A DNA stretch of 36,932 nucleotides from a virus, in IMG/VR virus record IMGVR_UViG_3300025671_000195, positions 1-36,932 of that record. One strand, given 5' to 3'. The notes beneath the pieces were generated by a model that searched no databases, was not told the DNA's origin, and saw only the letters and a program-made list of their open reading frames with translations. The position numbers were made by a program, and so were the translations under genes. Shown one piece after another: positions 31,793 to 36,932 of the stretch; the stretch's first letter is position 1; each line of letters starts with the position of its first letter.

Positions 31793-31919
31793 CTTTTTTA
31801 TCGGTTTCTTTCTTATCTTTCTTACCAAAGATACGATCAAAGTTAGCATCAAACTTATCTTTATCTCTTAGTTTAGATATTATACGCTCTCCAGTATGTG
31901 GATTAGTGTCTACCATCAT
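31782..31919 (-). CDS. Small hypothetical protein, strongly charged
   Basis: 45 residues: MMVDTNPHTGERIISKLRDK followed by FDANFDRIFGKKDKKETDKK. It fills the interval between the 97-residue gene (17-base overlap at its start) and the 63-residue gene (11-base overlap at its end), which would otherwise be an unexplained 110 bases in a tightly packed operon. HTGERI.SK is a short conserved-looking motif; the rest is Lys/Asp-rich. Function unknown. Confidence 0.6.
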   Translation of the reverse strand: MMVDTNPHTGERIISKLRDKDKFDANFDRIFGKKDKKETDKKDGK

Positions 31920-32196
31920 CGATCCTTTCTTCATATAATAATGCCATAGCTAAATAGTTAATAGCTCCTAGCATTTCTCGTTTATACCATAAATAGTTTG
32001 TAGCTTCTTTATTCTTTACTGCTTCCATGATCTTCTTCTGAGCCTGTCCTGTAAGGAAACCTGTACCATGTGTATCAGCTAAGCTAACCCAAGGTTGGGT
32101 CATAAAACACTTACCATTACCATGTCGTTCTTCACCTTTACCATCTGAGGCTTGTTCTACTGCTTCTTCAAAGATCTTTTCTAATGGGTGTATCAT
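31903..32196 (-). CDS. Conserved phage protein, unknown function
   Basis: 97 residues. After an amphipathic helix (MIHPLEKIFEEAVEQA) comes KGEERHGNGKCFMTQPWVSLADTHGTGFLTGQAQKKIMEA and an end with KREMLGAINYLAMALLYEERI. ERHG...F..QPW....(D)..G.GFLTGQA.KK..EA is a pattern I recall in many phage proteins of this size; two His and the Arg/Glu pairs hint at a metal or nucleotide site. All-helical. It is the first gene after a consensus promoter, with GAGG 9 bases upstream; but the ATG lies only 4 bases past the -10 box, so the transcript from that promoter probably starts inside the gene. Confidence 0.6.
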   Translation of the reverse strand: MIHPLEKIFEEAVEQASDGKGEERHGNGKCFMTQPWVSLADTHGTGFLTGQAQKKIMEAVKNKEATNYLWYKREMLGAINYLAMALLYEERIDDGRH

Positions 32197-32199
32197 AAT

Positions 32200-32228
32200 A
32201 TTATACCTCGTTTAAACGCTTTTGTCAA
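32200..32228 (-). promoter_or_regulatory. Consensus sigma70 promoter with palindromic spacer
   Basis: On the minus strand, TTGACA (32228-32223) and TATAAT (32205-32200) are both perfect and the spacer is 17 bases. The spacer holds GTTTAAAC (32210-32217) flanked by C and G, a 10-base palindrome that could bind a dimeric repressor. Expected start is near 32193, inside the 97-residue gene, so the promoter would serve the small genes, RNR and SLOG gene downstream. The -35 overlaps the end of the phosphoesterase gene. Confidence 0.85.
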
Positions 32229-32997
32229 GCTTTTTACCATACTTTTGTTTAAGATAATTAATACTTACTGCCATCTCATCAAAAGAACCATCATTAACTT
32301 CATGGAGCATATAGAATCCTCTCCAGTGTTGATTAGTCTGAGAACTTAAATAATCCTCATCGTGTTCGTAGCATGATCCTGCAATAATAGCTGTAATGTC
32401 TCTTCCGTCTGCTCGACTGGAGTAAGAAATTTGTCTTCCTTGTTGATGTCCTGCGAAACATGACATGTGCTTACGAGTAAGTAGCGTTCTAGCCGATGTA
32501 ATCGGTCTTCCCATGACACCACTTGCGAAATAGTGACTATAAGCAATACCATCAACAACGACCACATCAAGAAAAGGATACACAGTCCAACCATATTCTT
32601 CATATTTAAGATCTCCTATGCTAATTAAATCTTCTAACTTACGATCATTATTGATAGCTCGATCAATACGATCCTCATGATTACCTAAAGTTAATATCAT
32701 CTCAGGTTTATAAAGTTTACGTTTGTCTTTACGCTGTCTGTTTTGTAATCGAACTAGAGGAGCTGTAAGGGCATCCATAGCTTTATGAACTGCTTTAATA
32801 TCTGCCTTATAAGTTCTGCCTTCAAAGGCTTTCTTACCTGTATCATACGAAGAAAGACTAGGCATATCTGCAAAGTCTCCTATACATACAATAACATCAG
32901 GTTGTTTATCTACGATGTATTGACCTAACCATCTTAAATACTGTACCGAGTGTCCTGGTTTAACCTGACAATCAGGTATCACTAAGTGCTTTCTCAT
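32212..32997 (-). CDS. Metallophosphoesterase
   Basis: 261 residues. Calcineurin-like fold with a two-metal site: D9 in LVIPDCQ, D41 in CIGDFAD, N106-H107 in LGNHEDR, H155 in AYSHYF and H184 in FAGHQQGR. Each matches the family order D-x-H/Q, GD, GNHE, H, GH. The family includes DNA and nucleotide phosphodiesterases and RNA 2',3'-cyclic phosphatases, so the substrate is open. Position between endonuclease I and nucleotide genes suggests nucleic acid or nucleotide processing, or removal of cyclic-nucleotide defence signals; both are inference. It overlaps the previous gene by 4 bases and its end carries the -35 box of the next promoter. Confidence 0.85.
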   Translation of the reverse strand: MRKHLVIPDCQVKPGHSVQYLRWLGQYIVDKQPDVIVCIGDFADMPSLSSYDTGKKAFEGRTYKADIKAVHKAMDALTAPLVRLQNRQRKDKRKLYKPEMILTLGNHEDRIDRAINNDRKLEDLISIGDLKYEEYGWTVYPFLDVVVVDGIAYSHYFASGVMGRPITSARTLLTRKHMSCFAGHQQGRQISYSSRADGRDITAIIAGSCYEHDEDYLSSQTNQHWRGFYMLHEVNDGSFDEMAVSINYLKQKYGKKLDKSV

Positions 32998-33191
32998 GAA
33001 AGTTTACCTCCAGAATTTATAAAATAATCTATCTCTGCCTCAATGTCTCCTTGATCTTCTACTCTAATGACTCCCATATTAATTAATTGCATAACAGCAA
33101 ATTCAATAAGAGCTTGAGCTTCTTGATCATCTACTTCACATTTAAAAGAACAACTACCATCTTCATTTCTTAAGAAGTTTTTTATAATCAC
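32994..33191 (-). CDS. Small hypothetical protein
   Basis: 65 residues. NEDGSCSFKCEVDDQEAQAL and LIEFAVMQLINMGVIRVE are its best features: a short beta hairpin with two Cys followed by a helix. Composition is acidic. It starts inside the end of the endonuclease I gene (29-base overlap) and ends with ATGA over the phosphoesterase start, consistent with a real coupled gene. No family recognised. Confidence 0.6.
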   Translation of the reverse strand: MIIKNFLRNEDGSCSFKCEVDDQEAQALIEFAVMQLINMGVIRVEDQGDIEAEIDYFINSGGKLS

Positions 33192-33549
33192 TTATCCAAT
33201 CCTTTCTAGCATCAAGCCATTCGAATCCATTATCTTCAGCCCACATCCAATAGGATGTTTTACTTCCTTTACGAATCTTAACATCAGGATTCATAAATAA
33301 GAATATAATACGAGTCTTTGGATTGCACTGTTTAAACCACACCATTTTCTTTCTAGTCTCTAAATCTAGTTTACCTTTAGCCTCGATGTAGATCTCAGCA
33401 GTTCCAGGTTTAAAGTCAGGAATATAGGTGCGTTCTATTGCAGGTTGGATATAGGAATATTTGTTGGGTTCATACTTACAAGCTGTAAATACTTTCTTAA
33501 GTTTATCCCAAACTGTCTTTTCAAACTTACTTCTGAATGAGGGCATCAA
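33163..33549 (-). CDS. Endonuclease I, Holliday-junction resolvase (T7 gp3-like)
   Basis: 128 residues. Resolves branched DNA and degrades host DNA in T7-like phages. The catalytic set of T7 endonuclease I is kept with almost the same spacing: E10 (KFEKTVWDKL), D45 (YIPDF), E56 and K58 (YIEAKG). T7 has E20, D55, E65, K67. The end (RKGSKTSYWMWAEDNGFEW) also matches T7 (KGSPTSYGEFCEKHGI). Slightly shorter than T7's 149. It overlaps the exonuclease gene by 23 bases. Confident assignment. Confidence 0.9.
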   Translation of the reverse strand: MMPSFRSKFEKTVWDKLKKVFTACKYEPNKYSYIQPAIERTYIPDFKPGTAEIYIEAKGKLDLETRKKMVWFKQCNPKTRIIFLFMNPDVKIRKGSKTSYWMWAEDNGFEWLDARKDWISDYKKLLKK

Positions 33550-34225
33550 ATCTATCCTTATAATAAGAGTTTTCTTCTCGTAGAATCCATAAGCATCCTG
33601 CGTTCATAAGAAACTCGTTATCGTTACCATAAAGGTTTCTGACAACACTAAGCATATCAAGTTCGTTTAAACATGATGCTAACAAAGTTTTAGCTTTCTT
33701 ATCACCAATCTTCTCAATACCTTTAATATTGTCAGAGGTATCACCCTTAAGACATTGTTCATAAAATAGACGAAGACCCTCTAGTTCTGTCTGATCAACA
33801 AAAGTATCAGGTCTTGTCCATCCTTTGCCACTGATTTCCCAGGAGAAATGCTTCCCTGGTATCTGGAGTAAATCTTTATCAAGGGAACATATTATCGTAT
33901 TATCTGTTTGATTTATTCCCAAAGCATCATCTGCTTCTAACCCATCAGGGGCAAGTTCTGCATTTAAAGATTGCATCGCATAATCACGACACGCATCTAA
34001 ATGCACAGGTTTAGGTGCTCGTCTATGAGCTTTGTATTCAGGATAAATAGTTTTCCTGAAATTACGAGAGCCTGTAAGAAATGCTTGATATTCACTAGAT
34101 CCTGTCTTCTCAAGTATTTGATCAAACAGTTCGTTTAAACGATATATAGCAATACCTACATCATCTTTCTCAGCACTCGCTGCACATCGAAAGCACACTA
34201 AATCCATGTCGACTAAAGCTTTCAT
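33527..34225 (-). CDS. 5'-3' exonuclease (FEN/T5 D15-like)
   Basis: 232 residues. Flap endonuclease family; removes RNA primers or resects DNA ends. Metal-binding acidic residues are seen in order: D6 and D8 (VDMDL), the arch region RNFRKTIYPEYKAHR (about 54-68), E97/D99/D100 (EADDALG), D116 and D118 (SLDKDLLQ), then KGDTSDNIKGIEKIG (D162, D165) of the helix-hairpin-helix DNA clamp. Host Pol I carries this activity on its N-terminus; in this phage it is separate from the family A polymerase, the usual T7-like arrangement. Overlaps the SSB gene by one base (TAATG). Confidence 0.9.
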   Translation of the reverse strand: MKALVDMDLVCFRCAASAEKDDVGIAIYRLNELFDQILEKTGSSEYQAFLTGSRNFRKTIYPEYKAHRRAPKPVHLDACRDYAMQSLNAELAPDGLEADDALGINQTDNTIICSLDKDLLQIPGKHFSWEISGKGWTRPDTFVDQTELEGLRLFYEQCLKGDTSDNIKGIEKIGDKKAKTLLASCLNELDMLSVVRNLYGNDNEFLMNAGCLWILREENSYYKDRFDALIQK

Positions 34226-34743
34226 TATAATGGAATATCGTCTTCCATATCTGCAACTGAATTAGCAGAATTGTTATCCATTACAAAGTTCTCAAACTCT
34301 TTAGCCATACCTAGAATGTCTGCTACTGATGGTCTTTTACCTTCAGCAGTTAGAGCAGTAATAGCAGAAGAAATTGATGACTGTCTTACGATCATAACTT
34401 GACGTTGTGCTCGTTCTTCTTTAGTTTCATAATTACTACCAGTGACTCGTGTAGTTGGTTTAGCATTACTTGAAGTACTTGTAGCTTGTGCTATTGCATC
34501 AGCTCCAATACTAATCCACTGCCAATAACCATTGTCATCCTTCTGAGTATTGACATCTACTGTATCACCTTTTTGCCATTCTTTAGCCTGTTTAAACACA
34601 TCAGGATTACTGAATGACATTAGCTTTTTAGATTGCACTTGACCACTATCATTCTTGTATGTTACTTCCATTGACTGATATGATCTACCATTCTTAGTTG
34701 AATGAGTATTAGGTTGTCCTACATCAATTACTGTGATTTGCAT
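34225..34743 (-). CDS. Single-stranded DNA-binding protein
   Basis: 172 residues. An N-terminal OB-fold candidate (MQITVIDVGQPNTHSTKNGR... WQKGDTVDVNTQKDDNGYWQWISIG, about 1-80), a Ser/Thr-rich linker (about 85-105), a helical region, and a short acidic tip VADMEDDIPL. The acidic tip ending in DDIP(L/F) is the protein-interaction tail of SSBs. It protects exposed strands and recruits replication enzymes. It overlaps the polymerase C-part by 20 bases and is next to the exonuclease, typical of a T7-like replication block. Confidence 0.8.
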   Translation of the reverse strand: MQITVIDVGQPNTHSTKNGRSYQSMEVTYKNDSGQVQSKKLMSFSNPDVFKQAKEWQKGDTVDVNTQKDDNGYWQWISIGADAIAQATSTSSNAKPTTRVTGSNYETKEERAQRQVMIVRQSSISSAITALTAEGKRPSVADILGMAKEFENFVMDNNSANSVADMEDDIPL

Positions 34744-35449
34744 TTATAATCTCCATATCACCCCATGTTTGTCCAACTTGACATTCGACTCGCATAGGTA
34801 AATTAAATTCTACTCCGAATAACCTACTAAAATTATCAGGAATATCCTCGAAACATTTATCAACTATGTTGACCAATGTAACATTATCCCATACTTTTGG
34901 ATCAAAGTCAAGGATAATTGAATCGTGAACAGTATTCACCATCTTCACTCCATCACGACCTTTAAGACGATTCCTCAATGATACTCGAGCTATCGCCATT
35001 AAATCTGCACCTAGTCCTTGAACTGGATAATTTAATATCTTTGTTCGAGGATACTTCATCTTACCATACTTAATCTCAGGCTCATAAAAGTAAGTTCGTC
35101 CTGTTGGCATGATAAGCTTATGATCTCTTGTAGCTTTAAATACAATCTCTTCGTGCCACTGATAGAGTTGTTTGTATTTACCATAGAATTCTTTAATGAT
35201 CTTTTCCCAGTAGTCTTCATTACCTACATCTTTGAAGTTAGGATCATTAGCATAAGACCAGGCACTACCTCCATAGATCAATCTAAATACGAATGTCTTA
35301 GCAATCAATCTACTAGGTAATCCAAATCTCTTCTGATTATCAGAGTGCATATCTGTGCCTTGCCATATCTCATCAATCGCTATTTGATCTTGAGACAGAT
35401 AACTGGCACCTACCCACTCTAGTTGTTTTGCATCTGCTTGTAATAACAT
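34724..35449 (-). CDS. DNA polymerase family A, C-terminal part (palm/fingers)
   Basis: 241 residues carrying all catalytic motifs of the polymerase domain. Motif A is ADAKQLEW with metal ligand D6, starting only five residues after the Met. Motif B is R47-xxx-K51-xxx-F55-xxx-Y59-G60, with Phe at the position equal to E. coli Pol I 762. NYPVQGLGADLM follows, and motif C is VHDS (H175-D176). It lacks the exonuclease, thumb and first palm strand, which are encoded at 35894-36932. ATG overlaps the stop of the small gene before it (TAATG), with AAGAGG about 7 bases upstream. The two parts should assemble into one enzyme; continuity at the break suggests no missing residues. Confidence 0.9.
   Translation of the reverse strand: MLLQADAKQLEWVGASYLSQDQIAIDEIWQGTDMHSDNQKRFGLPSRLIAKTFVFRLIYGGSAWSYANDPNFKDVGNEDYWEKIIKEFYGKYKQLYQWHEEIVFKATRDHKLIMPTGRTYFYEPEIKYGKMKYPRTKILNYPVQGLGADLMAIARVSLRNRLKGRDGVKMVNTVHDSIILDFDPKVWDNVTLVNIVDKCFEDIPDNFSRLFGVEFNLPMRVECQVGQTWGDMEIINANHSN
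34883..34911 (-). promoter_or_regulatory. Possible internal promoter for SSB and exonuclease genes
   Basis: Minus strand: TTGACT (34911-34906), 17-base spacer ending TGG, GATAAT (34888-34883, one change from consensus). The -35 and the TGG before the -10 match the three left-arm promoters. It lies inside the polymerase coding region, where it encodes FDPKVWDN, so coincidence with coding sequence is quite possible. Expected start is near 34876, about 130 bases before the SSB gene. Confidence 0.4.
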
Positions 35450-35703
35450 TAGTAATGCCTCTTAATATAATCTATTAATTTCTTTTTAGATGGAACAGAC
35501 AAATTCTTCATGAGAAACTCAACACCTTCAATCATAATTAAATCTTCAATGTCTTTAGATATATACTGCATCCAAGCTCTATCAAGTCCCATCTTTTCAA
35601 TGTGTTCATATAACTCGTTTAAACGATCACTACGAGGATTATCATTACGAAAGTAATCATCTATACCTGTAATAGCTACGCTTATTTTCTTGCTATGACT
35701 CAT
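35449..35703 (-). CDS. Small protein inside the split polymerase, paralogue B
   Basis: 84 residues, between the two polymerase parts and coupled on both sides by TAATG. The first half is polar (AITGIDDYFRNDNPRSDRLNE), the second a helical module ending LIDYIKRHY. Residues 43-84 align without gaps to the last 42 of the 64-residue protein next door, with 12 identities (A, DI, I, GVE, M, L, S, final HY). The gene carries one GTTTAAAC in its RLNEL codons. No known domain; not an HNH, GIY-YIG or LAGLIDADG nuclease. It may bind the polymerase. Confidence 0.7.
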   Translation of the reverse strand: MSHSKKISVAITGIDDYFRNDNPRSDRLNELYEHIEKMGLDRAWMQYISKDIEDLIMIEGVEFLMKNLSVPSKKKLIDYIKRHY

Positions 35704-35897
35704 TAATAGTGTTTAGCTAGCCACTTAACAATCTGTTCAGTAGAGTAATCATTAAGATGTTCCATAACGATCTCAACACCTATTTCTTGAATGATTGTGT
35801 TTATGTCATTAACTGTATGCACTACATAAGCTTCTTCCTGATCTGATTGAAGTTGCATACCCTCATCATAATCAGGTGTGTAATTGTCACTGTTCAT
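35703..35897 (-). CDS. Small protein inside the split polymerase, paralogue A
   Basis: 64 residues. Its start, with the best Shine-Dalgarno in the region (AAGGAGG, 4 bases before ATG), lies within the last codons of the polymerase N-part and overlaps its stop (ATGA). The acidic N-terminus (NYTPDYDEGMQLQSDQEEAY) is followed by a helical module (NDINTIIQEIGVEIVMEHL, ending IVKWLAKHY) shared with the 84-residue neighbour. No enzyme motif. The pair looks like a duplication, and strong translation of this gene right after the N-part hints at a function with the polymerase. Confidence 0.7.
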   Translation of the reverse strand: MNSDNYTPDYDEGMQLQSDQEEAYVVHTVNDINTIIQEIGVEIVMEHLNDYSTEQIVKWLAKHY

Positions 35898-36932
35898 ACT
35901 GCCTCCTTATATCTTGATAATAATAGACCTTTGATTTCACTATCAAAGTTTTGTAAATTAGGTTTACTACTTGATAGTCTACCTGTCCTTGCTACGCACT
36001 GGTTAAGTTGACCATAAATATGACCTCGTTCCCAGTTTTGTTCTGTAATCAAATTAACTAAACCTTTATAGTATGCTGTCATTCTCTTCTCTAAAACGGC
36101 TCTTGTCAATATGATCTTAATAACTTCTGAAGCTTTCTTCGATCCTGCTAAACTCCTAAGTGTTTGCTCATCAGTAGAATATAAACCTTCTTTTTCTAAT
36201 TCTGAGCCTTTTAATGGTTTAACAAGCCTAGGTAATTCTAGTTCTTTGTCTCTCCATCTCATTCTTACTTCACCTTTTTTCTGTCCTGATTTAAATATAC
36301 CATCAGGTTCTTGCTCCCTATACTTAATAGTGCCACCATAAAGAAGAGCACTGACGTGATCGACACTACTAGCATTAAAAGAGGGGAAGTTATGGTAACT
36401 ATACAATCTCTGATCAAGCTTAGCAATCTGTTCCTCCAATTCATTACCTAAAATCTCTGACTTATCCTGATCGTATAAGACTCCATTAAACTCCATTTCC
36501 TCAAGAACAAGTAAGTCCTGATTGTGTAAGCTGATTAGTCTTTTAAGATGTGAGTTAGCCTCAAGATCTTCTAACTGTTTTAAATATACTTGCTCTGTAA
36601 GATCTAAATCTTTCTGCAAATACTCCTCTAGAATATCACGAGGAATCTCATTAGTATCAATGCCATTCTTCCAATACTCTTCTTTAACTATGTCTAGTTT
36701 AGTCTCTAGTCCATAGTGTTCACAAACTTGATTCAAGCTAGGATATGGTTTTGATTGACCTGTTAGCATGAAATGCACCAACTGACAATCCCATATTCTC
36801 TTCTCTTGAAAGTCTATGCCATATTTACGAATCCAATGTAAATCAAATTTAATATTGAATCCTACAAGCATATCATGATTGTTGATGACCGACTGAACAT
36901 GATCAAGATCATCACGATATGGATGTTCTGTA
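35894..36932 (-). CDS. DNA polymerase family A, N-terminal part (exonuclease, thumb); runs off the window
   Basis: At least 345 residues; the frame is open to the right edge (TEHPYRDDLDHVQS before the Met at 36871), so the real start is outside. FNIKFDLHW is exonuclease motif II and EEYLQKDLDLT contains the Y..xD of motif III, so the proofreading domain is present; motif I lies beyond the edge. The thumb follows, then YGQLNQCVARTGRLSSSKPNLQNFD, the conserved segment before the palm. It stops after IKGLLLSRYKEAV, where an intact family A enzyme would continue into motif A, found on the separate gene at 34724-35449. Split rather than degraded: both sides keep every expected residue. Confidence 0.9.
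   Translation of the reverse strand, partial: TEHPYRDDLDHVQSVINNHDMLVGFNIKFDLHWIRKYGIDFQEKRIWDCQLVHFMLTGQSKPYPSLNQVCEHYGLETKLDIVKEEYWKNGIDTNEIPRDILEEYLQKDLDLTEQVYLKQLEDLEANSHLKRLISLHNQDLLVLEEMEFNGVLYDQDKSEILGNELEEQIAKLDQRLYSYHNFPSFNASSVDHVSALLYGGTIKYREQEPDGIFKSGQKKGEVRMRWRDKELELPRLVKPLKGSELEKEGLYSTDEQTLRSLAGSKKASEVIKIILTRAVLEKRMTAYYKGLVNLITEQNWERGHIYGQLNQCVARTGRLSSSKPNLQNFDSEIKGLLLSRYKEAV

Larger units (their letters stand above)
28925..35624. repeat. Dispersed palindrome GTTTAAAC in the replication arm
   Basis: Eight exact copies in 6.7 kb, at 28925, 30999, 32210, 33330, 33665, 34133, 34590 and 35617. I found only four others by eye in the remaining 30 kb (8076, 9672, 22941, 23823). Four of the eight read GTTTAAACGA(A/G) on the minus strand, and one more GTTTAAACGAC; three fall in (R/C)LNEL codons. 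The copy at 32210 lies in the spacer of the consensus promoter. Counts are by eye and may miss copies. Confidence 0.6.

Noticed and set aside
31793-31852. Upstream start extending the 63-residue gene by 20 residues
   Set aside because: The added part overlaps the 45-residue gene and is basic and unlike the rest; ATG at 31792 fits the operon spacing better.
35447-35896. Group I or II intron or intein in the polymerase gene
   Set aside because: No U/G splice borders that keep frame, no GTGYG...AY ends, stops in frame, and two good coupled small genes fill the gap. A search with intron covariance models would settle it.
36081-36109. Minus-strand TTGACA with GAGAAT
   Set aside because: -10 matches only 4 of 6 and lies in the middle of the polymerase N-part; too weak to list.
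1-36932. tRNA genes, CRISPR array, insertion sequences, integrase or attachment site
   Set aside because: Scanned by eye on both strands; no full cloverleaf, spaced direct repeats, transposase or integrase motifs were seen.

Overview
The window reads as most of the genome of a strictly lytic, short-tailed (podovirus) phage. It is AT-rich throughout and carries no integrase, repressor or CRISPR. It encodes no RNA polymerase here; instead it has near-perfect sigma70-type promoters, so it should depend on the host RNA polymerase. The combination of T7-like virion gene order, a family A DNA polymerase, a T7-type endonuclease I, a FEN-type 5'-3' exonuclease and a monomeric B12-dependent (class II) ribonucleotide reductase resembles marine podoviruses of the cobavirus/Zobellviridae and HMO-2011-like kind. 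An AT-rich marine alphaproteobacterium (SAR11-like) is a plausible host. Host and family are inferences from gene content and base composition.

The two arms converge near 29 kb. Left arm (+ strand): 1-686 is non-coding, with strong hairpins and two tandem promoters. It is followed by a putative small terminase, an HNH-type protein and a tail-fibre block ending in a Gly-rich adhesin and its chaperone (687-4529). Next come three tandem 2OG-Fe(II) oxygenases behind their own promoter (4521-6325) and two exported proteins, one Cys-rich with thrombospondin-like repeats. The lysis genes (a possible spanin-like protein, holin, T4-type lysozyme; 7763-9149) are followed by four tiny basic proteins leading into the large terminase (9831) and portal. 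A self-contained capsid unit (promoter at 13195, scaffold, major capsid, a small virion protein, then a UUCG-loop terminator at 15663) follows. The arm finishes with the adaptor, nozzle, and gp13-, gp14-, gp15/16-like ejection proteins, the last with a C-terminal lytic transglycosylase.

Right arm (- strand, transcribed from the right edge toward 28.9 kb): a DNA polymerase gene split into two ORFs by two small paralogous ORFs, then SSB, 5'-3' exonuclease, endonuclease I, a metallophosphoesterase, a consensus sigma70 promoter, several small proteins, the class II RNR, a SLOG/DUF2493 protein and a 71-residue protein. Almost every junction is an ATGA or TAATG overlap, so each arm is translated as coupled cistrons.

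The observations most worth a second look are: (1) the polymerase split directly before catalytic motif A with no residues missing, and a paralogous pair of small ORFs in the gap; (2) a 52-residue basic protein whose first 17 residues copy the N-arm of the major capsid protein; (3) a frame break after the transglycosylase where about 34 residues of coding-like sequence have no start codon; (4) the three-oxygenase cassette; (5) long RNA-like hairpins at 208-387; (6) the excess of the palindrome GTTTAAAC in the replication arm, once inside a promoter spacer.
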